Below, piece by piece: positions 10,907-22,147 of a stretch of 64,000 nt of DNA. The stretch's first letter is position 1. Each line of letters begins with the position of its first letter. The notes under the pieces were generated by a model, which was given only the letters and a program-made list of their open reading frames with translations, had not been told where the DNA came from and searched no databases. Both the position numbers and the translations under genes were made by a program. The stretch is from Rebecca billardiae RCC1528. Lineage: Eukaryota; Haptophyta. The stretch is taken from positions 248,001 to 312,000 of the forward strand of contig OZ251235.1 of the NCBI GenBank assembly GCA_965240325.2, in the 5' to 3' direction.

Positions 10907-11171
10907 GCTAGAGAGCAGAGTCAGAGAGAGAGCAGAGCAGAGAGAGAGCGCCGAGTCGGGCTGCGCCGAGACTCAGTCTACGGAGCGAGAGAGAGAGAGA
11001 GAGACGAGCAGAGTTAAGGGCCTAGCTACTGCTATAGTATTATTTGCCGCCGCGTTAGGGTACAGTACGCCGGCGGCGTTAGACTTGGAGTGTGACTGAG
11101 AGTAAATACGGTAATTTAATACGGAGATCATCATGACTTGGTAGTCATCTGGCCGCGCAGGGGACCCCTCA
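10364..11171. other. Convergent spacer with GA microsatellites
   Basis: The spacer holds the 3' flanks of EMC1 and of the tandem channel gene. It has ATC/ATG-rich simple sequence (about 10680-10760) and GA runs at about 10873-10903 and 10925-11005. No gene is seen. Confidence 0.6.
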
Positions 11172-13088
11172 TCAACTGGCGTCCGCTTTGACCGGCTTGC
11201 GAAAAGTCACCTCGTACAGCCGCTCAACCGGCTTGGCCTCCGTGTCTGCGAGGTTGATGATTTCGTTGTACTGCATACGCGCGCGCGCGCACACGGTGCG
11301 GGCGGCTACAGGCGTGAGCAGCGCATGCGCACGCGCGCGCGACGCGGCGCGAGACTCCGGCGCGCACCTTTGCCTTGAGCTTCTTGGTGGCGAAGAGCGC
11401 GAACTCCTTGGCGTCCTCAACCCAGCGCTCGATCAATGGGGCGAGAATGCCATTCGCGTCATCGCGCCAGTCGAAGTATCCCTCTGCGTCGGCGCGGCGG
11501 GTGCGGGCATGCGCGCACGGTCAGCGCACCCCGCCAGCTTAGCTGCGCGCACGACCGCCGAGGCCGTCGCGCGCGCGGGCGAGGGCGCACGCACCTGCGT
11601 AGCTGTAGATGGCTTCCCACAGCTCGGGCATCTCGTCGGCGAGCACGGCGCCGCGACTGCGCTGCAGCGACACCGCCTTCTCGAGCTGCTCCCTGAACGT
11701 CTTGAGCGCTGCCTTCTCCTCCTTCACCCACGCGCGCATCGCGGCCACGTCGCGCAGCATCTGCTCGCGCTGGTCGATGCCCGCGCGCATCACCTTGATG
11801 CGCGCCGCCTCGACGTCCGTGCGGAGCTTGGTCGGGCGCGGGACGTGCGAGCCAGCCCTGCCGCCGCGCGAGCGCAGGATCGCCAGGACCACCTTCCCCT
11901 CGTCCGTCCCGTCGCGCAGCGCGTCGTCGTACGCCGTGTTGCCGAACGCGTCCTCGAGGTTGACGTCGATGCCCTCGACGTCGACGAGGAACTGCAGGCA
12001 GTTCACGTTGCGCGAGGCGGCGGCGAGGTGGATGGGCGCGCGGCCGAACTCGTCCTGCTGGTTCACCGAGCAGGCGAACGTGATGATCCGCTTGAGGTTC
12101 TGCACGTCGCTCTCCGTCGCCGCAGCGTTCACGTGCCGCGCGATGTCGAACTCGCCGAGCTTGGCGCCGTGCTTGACGAGCAGCGCGCACGCCTCGTCCT
12201 GGTGGCCGAGTAGAGCGTCCTGCAGCGGGGTCGCGCCGCGGAGGTCGCGGCTGTTCACATCAGCTCTGTTCTCGATGAGCAGCGCCAAGTTTTCCGTGCG
12301 GCCCTCCGCCGCCGCCACGTGCGTCGCCGAGCGCTTCTCGAGCGTGCCCGCGTTCACGTTGCCGCCGAACGAGCAGAAGCGCTGCAGCACCGCCGTGCCG
12401 CCCGGCACGGCGCCGGCCGCGCACATCTCCTCGGACACGTTGCGCGTGCCGTGGAGGCCGCCGTGGCTCGCGAGCAGCGCGGCGGTCTCGAAGTGGTCGG
12501 ACAGCAGCGCGTCGTCGAGCGCGGTGTGCCCGATCTTGTCCTCGGCGTTCACGTCCGCGCGCGCGGCGAGCAGTAGCTCGATCAGCTTCTTGTGCCCGCC
12601 GCACGCGGCGAGCTGCAGCGGGCGTCGGCCGTGCGAGTCGGCGTGGTCGACGTCCATCGAACGTGCAGAGATCAGCCGGCGAACCTTCTCGAACTCGCCC
12701 TTGACGCACGCCATGCAGACCTTTGCATGCATCTGCTCATCGCGCTTGGCCTTGGCGTTGGCGAGCGTCTGCGTCGCGGCGGCGCGCAAGCGCGCGAGGG
12801 GCGTGGGGCGGGACTCGGCTCAGCTCTGGGCACGCGCGGGGCCCGCAAAGTAGCGACGCCGGCGCACCGCCGGCATCCGGCGCACCTGCTGCAGCGAGAT
12901 GATGTCGCTGGCCCCACCACCACTCGCTTCCGACGCGGAGCGGCCATCCTGCGAGGGGGCGCTCTCGCTGCTCGCATCAATGGAGGTCGAGCCGCCCGAG
13001 CCCGAGCCCGCGCTGTGGCTGCTGTGCTGGCTGTGCGTGCCGGAGGAGGCCGAGGCCTTGGAGCGGCCAGAGCGCGCAGAGCCCATGG
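11172..13088 (-). other. C-terminal ankyrin module of the channel (alternatively a separate gene)
   Basis: This part could be read as its own gene starting at the ATG at 13086 (MGSARSGRSKASASSGTHSQ), giving 529 residues: a Ser/Gly-rich leader, then ankyrin repeats such as DSHGRRPLQLAACGGHKKLI and DLRGATPLQDALLGHQDEAC, a helical region (REQMLRDVAAMRAWVKEEKA) and the end RLYEVTFRKPVKADAS. I prefer fusion to the channel. A GT at 13190 and an AG at 13089 splice channel exon 4 to this exon in frame, only about 50 bp separate the channel's read-through stop from this ATG, and unit 1 of the channel also has ankyrins after its nucleotide-binding domain. If separate, the ATG context (gcagccATGG) is also good. 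Confidence 0.6.
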
Positions 13089-16000
13089 CTGCGCAATAGG
13101 GTCACGCGATGGCGCGCGAGGGCGCCGCAGGCGCGTGCAGTCAGCCGTGATGCCAGCCGCGCCGCACGCGTGCGGGCGCAGCGCGCGTACTCAGGCCTTC
13201 GTACTGGCGCACGGCGTTGTCCATGAGCAGATCCTCCTGCGACGGGAACGACTTGAGCAGCTCGCGGTACAGCTCCTGGTTGAGAACAAACGTGGTCGCC
13301 TTGTCGTTGCGGCTGACGCGCGCCGTCTTGAAGTGGCGGATGCCAAAGATGAACGCGACCTCGCCGAGGAACTCGCCCGGCCCGACCGATGCGTTCTTGT
13401 CGTCGCTCTGCTCGGCGTCGTCCCCATCGCTCATGTCCACGCTGCCCGTGGCGAGCAGGATCAGCTCCTTGCACTGGTCACCCGCGCGGAAGATGACCGT
13501 CTCCGCCTCGATCTCGCGCTCGGTGAGCACGGCCGAGAGCCGGTCGATGAAGCCCTCGTCGCAGCCCTTCAGTAGCGTGGTGTCCGCCATGAGCTTCCGG
13601 TTGGTGCACGCTGAGACCTCCATCTGGATCGGCACGGGCAGCCCCGAGTAGATCTGCTCCGAGTCGATGTTGGAGAAGGAGGCGTGCTGCATCTTGTCGA
13701 TAAAGAACTTGGTCATCCGCTCCTTGAGTTCGGCCGGCACGTTCACGTGGCGCACGTACGCGTGCACGAGCTCGAGGTGTGCGCGCTTGCCCACGATCTC
13801 GTCGTCCATCTTCATCACCATGCCCGAGATGCCGCCAACGCAGTACGCGTCTGCGGCGCGCAGGCAGCGCGCGGGCGCCAGGCGTGGGCGCGGGGGCCGT
13901 GCCGTGAGCACTCGCGCGCTCGCGATCGAGGCGGCGGTCCGCTCGCGGCGCGCGAGGCGCGCACAGATTGTCATGTTGATCACGCAGAAGAAGACGAACA
14001 TGGAGAACTCGACGAAGTTGGCCGGGAGCTGCACGACGCCGAGCGCGGAGACGAGCGAGAGGATGAAGAAGACCGCGGTGACGTAGTGATCCATCAGCCG
14101 CTCCTCCGCCGACATCAAGACGCTGAGCCCGTCGTCGCCGCCCACGGCGATGCGCTGCCTCAGGTAGTAGGTCGCCCACGTGTTGTCCCAGCGGCTCAGC
14201 GCCACCTGCGAGAAGCCGAGCACGTTCCAGATGCCCGCGCCGAAGTGGATGATCAGGATGAGCGGCAGCGCGTTCTTGAGCAGCCCCTTGCCCATCTCGC
14301 GCTCGGTGAGCCCCGCCTTCCACACCTTGAACGCGCCGAGCAGGTAGCGCGCGTTGAGCATGCGCAGGTGGCGCACGCCGAACCGGATCATCGGGTCGAC
14401 GCCGAGCGCCCAAAGCACCTGGTCGTGCGGCCAGCACGCGAACGCGTCGAGCGCAAAGTCGTTCGAGAGGTAGTGCGCGGCCACCTCGGCGGGCGCGAAC
14501 ACCTCGACCGACTTGTCGTTGATGAACGTCGTGTTGAAGCGCAGCAGAATGCGCAGCATGTAGAGCACGTCGCACACGAGGTTGACGTACGGCACCCAGC
14601 GCATCAGCACCACCTCCTCGAAGAAGCACAGCTGCATCGGCACGGTGAGCACGTCCCACAGCACGGTGATGTAAAAGAGCCACACGCTCAGCTTGTTCAT
14701 ACGAGAGTGGACCGAGACGATGTACCACGGCCACACCGTCGTCGTGCTCGCGCCGTTCTCGACGCCCGCCTCGGCAGATACGATCTCGCGCGAGCCAATG
14801 TGGATGTCCAACTTCTCGAGCAGCTGCACGACGCCCTTCTTCTGCGAGCGCTTCGAGCCGGTGAGCGGGTCGACGCCGCCCGCCGCGCGGATCGTCGCGA
14901 CGCGCTCGCGCAGCTTGGCCACCAGCTTCTCCCACGTGATCTTCCGCTGCTCCGCCTCCTCCGCCTCGAGCTCGGCCGCGCTGAGCAGCAGCGAGCGCGT
15001 GACCGCGCCGTTGTGCTCGGTGCCGTCGTCCTCCTCGGCGTGCGTGTCGCCCTCCGTGCCCGCGGCGCCCTCCTCGGCGGCCACCACCGGCTCGCCCTGC
15101 TGCGGGAGGCTGAGCTCGAGCTCCTCCTCCACCCAGCTGCGGACGTGCGCCGCCGTCGTCTCGACAGGGATGGCGACGGCGTGCTTGACCGCGCCCAGCA
15201 GCGTGGCCGCGTCCACCGGCTCCGCCTCGCCCAGCCGGCCGACGTCGATGCGCAGCTGCAGGTTGTCCGCGAGCAGCGCGCACGCGGTCGCGCTGCTGAG
15301 CGCCGTCTTGAGCTCGGCGACGATGGACGCCTCGACCGCGGCGACGCGCACCGCCTCCGCCCTGGCCGCCTTGGCCTTGGCCTGCGCCGCCTTGGACATG
15401 AGCTTGACACCCGCCGTGCCCAGCTCGTCCGCCCTCTGCAGCTTTGGGATGAAGACACCAGACGAGTTGTCCGCGATGCCCATGGCGCTCGCGCCCGCGC
15501 CCGCGTCCTCCGAGGCGGCCAGCAGGATCCACGAGGAGACGCCGATGAAGAACTGCGACTCGGACATGGACTGCGCCGGCCGCGTGCTCCTCCCCTTGGC
15601 GCGCAGCTGCAGCACCTGGTTGCCGCCCGAGTAGATCGCGCGAGCCTGCGCGCCGCTCGGCGGCGCGGAGCCTGACGGCGCCTCTGCTCGCGGCGCCTGC
15701 TGCACCTCGGCGGTGGTGGACTCGACGACCGCGGTAGAGACGGCCTGCTCTGCCGCCTCCTCCACGCTCAATCCGGCCGTCTCCCTCGCCGCATCGGGGC
15801 CCTCCTCCTGCGCCGGCGCCGACGCGTCCGCGCCCGCCGCGGCCAAGTCGGCGAGCGCCTGCGCTGGCGCCACGTTGGGCCGCTTCGGGTCATCATCGGC
15901 AGTGGCGGGAGCGTGGGTAGCGGCGATGGCGGAGACGACGGCGGCGGTCCCGCCGTAGCCGCCGTCAGCAGCGGCAACTGCAGCATCGCCTCCGCTGTCG

Positions 16001-19000
16001 GCGGTGCCGTCGTCCGCGTCGGCGGCGACTGCAGCGAGGAGGCGCTCGAGCTCCTCGTCGACGGCGCTGCCCTCGGCGGCCTGGCCGACGACAAGCGTGG
16101 TGCGTCGCGAGCCGGTGCGCCCTGACTCGGCCGTGCGCGAGTTCCGGCGCCGCCCACCCGCCACGACGCCGCCCAGCTCGGCCTCGCCCTGCTCGGGGTC
16201 TACCGTGAGCTCCTCCGGCGGCGCGGTCAGGTTGCGCGACGCCGCCATCAGGTAGCTGAGCAGCGACTTGATCTCCTCCGAGCCGAACTCGCCCAGCTCG
16301 CCCTGCAGCTTGCGCACGTCGCGCATCCGGATCTCGCCGCTGTGCGACGCGTCGAAGACGCGGAAGAGCCGCGTGATGACGAAGCACGCCTCCTCGATGG
16401 CGAGGGTCCCACCCGCCTCGGCCGCGCCGTCCGGAGCGGCGCCCGAGCCGCGCGGAGAGCCTTCGCTGGCTCTCGTCGCCTCGCCCTTGGCCACCGCGCC
16501 GCTGTCGCGCTCGTCGGCGTTGAAGCTCGCGCGAAGCCGGCTGGTGATGCCGCTGAGCCGGCTCTTGCGCTTGGGCGAGCCGGTCTCATCCTCCTCGGCC
16601 GCCTCGGCCGAGTCGCCCTTCTTGTGCGCGCTCCGCGGCGCCGTGCCGGCCAGCTCGGGGGCCTCGAGCGCGGCTGCCGCCTTGGTCAAGAGCGCCTTGT
16701 TCTTCCGCCGCCGCATGGCGTAGCGCTCGTCGAGGATGTCGATGAAGCGGCGCGAGCAGAAGAGCGTCACGTGGCCGAGGTCGGAGAGGTAGAAGGGGCC
16801 GTCGCCGCCGTCCGCATCCCCCAGCATGCCGTACGCCGGCTGCGCGCCCAGCTCTGCGCTCGCCTTCGCCTCGTTGATCTGCTTCGAGAGCTCGATCAGC
16901 ACCGAGCCAGTCTTCGAGCCGCGGCGCAGCGTGTCCTTGAATGAGCCGTCGCCCTTGGGCTTGGCGGCCTCGCTGAGCGAGTTCCGCCGGCCGTACAGCG
17001 AGCTGCTGCCAGGCGCTCGCTGCTGCGCGAGCTGCTCCATCCTGTCCGCGGCCGCCATCTCCGCGCCCGCCGCGCTCCTGGGCGACATCGGCGCCGACGG
17101 GCCGAGGATCGACTGCAGCTCCGTGTACACGTCGTCGAGCACCTCGCCCACGCGCTCCGAGTCGAGCTCGAACACGTCCTGCAGCATCGCGCGCAGCTGC
17201 GAGTCCTCCTGCGCGCACCGCTCGGCGGCGTTGAGGTGCGCGTAGCGGTGCGCGGGGAGCACGGTGGCGAAGCGGTCGCGGATCTCGATGAGGCCGGCCT
17301 CGGCGGAGGGCAGCTGCAGCACCAGCTTGATGAACTGCTTCGACGCGCCACGCGAGTCGTGCTGGTCGAACGAGCCGTGCTGCTCGGTCAGAGCGCCGCC
17401 CGCTGCCTGCGCGCCGCCGCCGTCGTCGCTGTCATCGTCATCCTGGTGGTCATCGTCGGGGTCAGAGTCGGTGTCCGAGTCGAGCTCCTCGCCGTACTCG
17501 TTGATCCAGAGGTCGGCCCACTTGCCCATCGTGCGGAAGGTGTTGCGCTGCGAGCGATGCAGGTGGCTCAGGTCGGAGGCGAGCTTCATCAGCGACATCT
17601 CGACCTCGCGCGCCTTGTCGACCATCCCGAGCGCATGGTGCTCGTGCAGCTCGGCGAGCTTCGCCACGCTGCGGGTGACCTCGTACAGGTTGAGGCTCCG
17701 AGCCTTGCGCAGCTTGGCCTGGATCCGCGCGTCGTCGGCCCACTGCTCTGGCACGGTCCCGCCCGCCGAGATGAGGATGCTCGCGATCTTGAGGTCGACG
17801 TCGAGCGCGTCCATCAGCGGCGGGCGCGACCACCGGTCAGCGCAGTTCACGTCCGCCATCGCCTTCACGAGCAGGTACACGCTCGAGATCGAGCCGGACA
17901 TGACGGCGAAGTGGAGCGGGGTGCGCCCGTCGTAGTCGGGCAGGTCGACCTTCGCGCCCACCGTGAACAGGAAGCGCAGCCGCTCCACGTCGCCCCGCGT
18001 CGCCGCCTGCCGCACCATGTTGGCGATGTGCTCGCCCTCGGGCCGAGCGGACGCGCGCACGAGCAGCGCCGCGACCATCTCGTGCTGGAGGAGGATGGCG
18101 TCGTCGAGCGCCGAGCGGCCGTGTCGATCGCGCACGTGGACGTCGCACATGTTCGCGATCAGGTACTCGGCAACGCGCACGTTGCCCTCGGTCGCAGCGA
18201 CGTGCAGCGCGGTGCGGCCGTCGTAGTTCTTCGAGTCGAGCGCGATGCCGTGCTCGACCAGCATAGTCATCAGCGGCATGTCGCCCTGCTTGGCCGCCTG
18301 GTGCGTCCACGCGTGCGGCAGGTCGAGCTCGAGCTGCGCACCCGCCTTGACCAGCGCGTCCGCCACCGCCGAGTGCTTGCCCTTCATCGCGTTCTCGAAT
18401 GGCGACGCGCCGAAGCGGTCCTTCGCGGCCGTGTTGGCGCCGAGCTCGCACAGCAGCTTGACGACGGTGGCGTGGCCCTCGACGCACGCGAGGTGGAGTG
18501 GGGTGCGCTTGTCGTGCGAGACGGCCTGGATGTCGAAGCCGCGCGCGATGAGACCCTTGACCGTCTCAACATCGCCCTGCCGCACTGCGATCGCCATCTG
18601 CGAGAACAGCTCCTCGTTGCGGTCGAGGATGGCCGTGCGGATCGTGTTGCGCAGCGCCTCGTACTCGCGCTTCTCGTCCTCGTCCATCTGCTCGGCAAAG
18701 CCGCCGGTCGCGAGGTCGGCGCCCTGCTTGTCGAGGCCGTACTTGCGCAGCACGTTCTGCAGGATGAGGTCGGTCTGCTCGGGGTACTGCGCGATGATTT
18801 GCAGGAACGTCGTCGCGGTGAGCACGCTGAGCGTCACCTCGCCCTTGGAGGACGCGATCGCCGTGTACGGGTGCGGCAGGCCGATGAAGAAGGCGACCTC
18901 GCCCACCACCTGGCCTGGGCCCAGCTCGGAGCGGACGGTGGCGACGAGCGTATCGCCCCGCCAGACGTGCAGCGTGCCGCCCACGCACCAGAGCAGCTCG

Positions 19001-20891
19001 GCCGCGCCGTCGCCGCGCTTGAAGACCACCTCGCTCGGCTGTGGGCGGCGGCGGCGGCGGCGGTGGCGCCGGCGGCAACGGGGGGTGGCAGTGCAACGCG
19101 GGTGGCGGGGCCGGCAGGGGCGGCGCCGAGCCGTGAGGAGGCGACCCGCGCCGTGCGCGCGCGCGCGGCGAGAGGTGATCACTGCACGGCGCGTCGCGCG
19201 CGTCACGTCGCGCGCGCACCATCATGTACCGCTCACGCAGGTACATCGTGACGTAGGTGAGGAACTGGTGGTTGCACGACCAGAAGACCCACGTCTGCTC
19301 CATCTGCCGCATGTGCTGCGAGGACGCGACCTCGACGCGCAGCGAGAGCGGCATCTGGCTGTTGATCAGGTCGGAGCCCGCGGCGAGCTTGCGGTGCTGG
19401 AACTGGAAGTGCCCGCGGATGCGCATGGCGAGCTCCTTGGGCAGCTTGCGCTCGGTGACGTAGTCGTCCACCGCCTTCATCAGCTCGTTGTAGTGCACGG
19501 TGCTCTGGTCGGTGCGCACGAGGTACTGGAAGAGCGTGCCGAGCACGTACGCGTAGAAGACCATCTGTACCGCCGCGACGAAGGCGGCGAAGAGCACCTC
19601 GAGCTTCTTGGTGAGGATGATCGTGCCGTACCCCATCGACGTGAGCCCCATCCACGCCATGTACAGGCTGAAGAGGTACTTCTCCGCAAGCGTCGCATCT
19701 GCTGGGTCCAGGTCCGCGTTCTCCGTGAGCAGCGGCACCTGAGCGGGCCACGAGGGCAGCTCAAGCGGCCGATTGGACCAGGGGCCGCCGAGGCCCCACC
19801 AGATGCACGCGATCTGCGCAACGGCGCCGCGCGCGCGCGCCGCCGCGTGTCGGCGTGGCGCGTGAGCCCGCGTGAGCAGACGCGAGCGGGCGAGGGTCAC
19901 TTGCTCCGCGCGCGGTTCGCCGTGCGCGCCGCCGCGACTCGCTGGCTCGTGGGCGCACGCAAGATAAGAGCGCGCGCGCGCCGCGCCGCGCGCGCACCCA
20001 GTGGGGGACGGAGATGATGACGATGGAGAACTTGTAGGTGGCGAGGAACTTAACGTTGACGGTCAGATCGGTGTTGATCTCCTGCACGTACATGATGAGC
20101 TCGCGTACGCGCAACGAGCGGAGGAGCTGGACGATCGCCCACAGCCAGTCGGTGCCGGTCAGGATGAACACGGCGCGCGCGATGTGCAGCGCGAGGCTCG
20201 TGCCGATGTCGCGCGCGGCGTCCTTGGCGGTGTAGAGGCTGTGCCCGCTCGAGTCGTCATCGATGCTGCTGCTCGCCGCCTCAAGCAGCTTCTGCTTCTC
20301 CTCACCCGTCGGCTGCTCCATGATCGTCTTGCAGATCCAGCACAGCTCGAAGAGGTCGCCCAGCACGTCGATCACGATCGCGACGCCGCTGTGCGCGAGC
20401 TCGTACGGGAAGGCGAGGCGGAGCGGGATCATGAGCTCCTCGATCGTAAAGATAGGCACGCGCGCCAACCTCGCGATCGCCTTGAAACGGTCGCGCCTCT
20501 CGCGCTCCTCCGTTGCGATTTGCTGGCGCGCGCGCTCGGCGTCGAGCGTCGCCTCCTCGCCCGCCAGCACCGGGCGCCACGTCACGCGGTGGTCGACGGG
20601 CTTCCGCCGGCCATGGTCGTGACTGGGCTTGAGGATGCCCTTGATGACCTTGGCTTCCTTCGTCCGGCCCTTCTTGAGATCACCCGCCTCCTCCTCCTCC
20701 GAGTCCTCCTCAGTGCGCCCGAGGGCGCGGTCAAAGAGCTTGCGAGCGCGCGCGCCGGCGCCCAGCGCCGCGGCCGCGAAGCGGCCGCGGGCCGCGTCGC
20801 GTGGGGAGGCGTCGTTGCCGCCAGCGCTCGTCACCGATGTCTCGTCGGCGTCCGCTGCGGTCTCGTCGTTCAGGGGCGTCACCTTGCCCAT
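11172..20891 (-). CDS. Tandem cyclic-nucleotide-gated/AKT-like ion channel with two ankyrin domains
   Basis: Eight exons join in phase: 20891-19998, 19813-19220, 19038-13965, 13850-13191, 13088-12886, 12768-11595, 11483-11368, 11270-11172; 8814 nt, 2937 residues. Unit 1 has an acidic/basic N-terminus, membrane segments, S5 spliced as SVPHW|IACIWWGLGG, pore LTSMGYGTIIL (GYG at 359-361), S6, C-linker, a cyclic-nucleotide-binding fold (about 497-600) with GPGQVVGEVAFFIG, and ankyrin repeats (about 645-955). A long linker carries an EF-like loop DASHSGEIRMRD (about 1390). Unit 2 (from about 1946) has six hydrophobic segments, a filter-region SLVSALGVVQLP, S6 spliced as NMTI|YAYCVGGISG, a second binding fold (about 2290-2390, GPGEFLGEVAFIFG) and a second ankyrin array (about 2490-2790) with a coiled-coil tail. 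S1 of unit 1 is not obvious. Layout resembles two fused plant AKT-type channels; ligand and ion are unknown. The exon 4-5 join is the least certain. Confidence 0.8.
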
Positions 20892-21600
20892 CTCGGCACT
20901 TGCGGTGGTTTGCGTCGTCGTCGGAAGTCCAGACAGCGCGGTTTTTGGTCGAGTCGGCTCTGGGGTGCAACCCCACTGGTTCCGTCGTCAATCGATGAGT
21001 AGTACTAGAACGACATTTCGACCATGTGAGAAACGTTATCAACAGCTCAAAGTCCATAAGTCATCTTATTGGAGAAGTCCGGTTGCGATTCCCCACGAGG
21101 CGTTTTTGTATCTGGCAACAATATGCGATTTTTTTCGTTCGCAGATGAAGCAAGGGAGGTGATGAAGGGCAATTTCATCGACGAAATCAGTCTGCTGATC
21201 ATGACCCGGTGGCGGCAAGTCGGCAGTTTGTCGAGCGGAGGGGTTGATGATCCATCAATGACTGGCGTTTTATGAGAATCACACCGGATTTATTTCGCTC
21301 TGTGAATTCGCGGGTCTTATTCATGGTAGATAACCGGACCACTGAGTGACCGAGACTGAGTGCAGAGTAGTGTACACAACATGTAAGCTTAGTACTAGTA
21401 GACTAGTAGTTCGGACGATATCGGTACCGCGGACTGACGTGACAGTACCGTAGAAGTAGTTAGCGGCAGATCGCCGCCCGCATGGCGCACCGCGATCGTC
21501 ATCGAGCAGCTACGGCAGTGCCAGCACAGCCGGCAGAGCCGCGTGGCAGGCCAGCGGCGCCAGCACGACACATTCAGCATGGCCGCTGATCACCTGATCG

Positions 21601-21601
<1 letters not shown>

Positions 21602-21632
<31 letters not shown>
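21602..21632 (+). repeat. Poly(G) tract, about 31 bases
   Basis: An uninterrupted G run is flanked by gatcgc and gcgaagccgg. It can form G-quadruplex and is a likely spot for length error in sequencing or assembly. Confidence 0.8.
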
Positions 21633-22082
21633 CGAAGCCGGAGCCAGTTCAATTCGCATCCTCGATTTCACTTGTCAAGCTACATAGTGAGTCAGACTAG
21701 TGGGCACCCGAATCCTCGGTCGGAGTCGGTGACTCCGTTGGCCGAACACTCGTCGAGTCGCGGGTAAGTTTTAGTTTAACTACTACGCTTCTACTACCCG
21801 CACGTACCGGCGGAGGCACGACCGCCTACTGGCACTATCTCGGCCAGCAGTTCGGAGCCCCGGCCACTAAACCCTGGGTTTGGGACTGCCGACGCATCCA
21901 TCCGTCATCATGTGACAGCCTCAGTCCGCTCGCCCTCCGCCCGCTCCGACGACGGACGAGCAGTCCGGGGCCGGTCTGCAGCCGCAGGCCTTAGCCCCGC
22001 GCCTGGTCGCTTTTTATGGCGGTGGACCCGTATCGCCCATACGCGCGGTATAGGGAGCACCGCCCACGCTTCTTCTTCAGTC

Positions 22083-22083
<1 letters not shown>

Positions 22084-22146
<63 letters not shown>
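22084..22146 (+). repeat. (CA)n-(TA)n compound microsatellite
   Basis: About 15 CA units pass directly into about 16 TA units. It is an ordinary compound dinucleotide repeat. Confidence 0.9.

Positions 22147-22147
<1 letters not shown>

Noticed and set aside
13684-15675. 663-codon + strand frame rich in His, Asp, Arg and Val
   Set aside because: Antisense shadow of the second channel unit, whose membrane segments and S6 splice are convincing.
17236-19251. 671-codon open frame on the + strand opposite the channel exon
   Set aside because: It is antisense to a clearly coding frame with ankyrin and nucleotide-binding motifs; its translation is Arg/Val/Leu-rich without domains. High G+C removes stops from the antisense frame.
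21069-21275. Short + strand frame in the spacer upstream of the channel
   Set aside because: 68 codons, no recognisable content and no supporting splice or signal.
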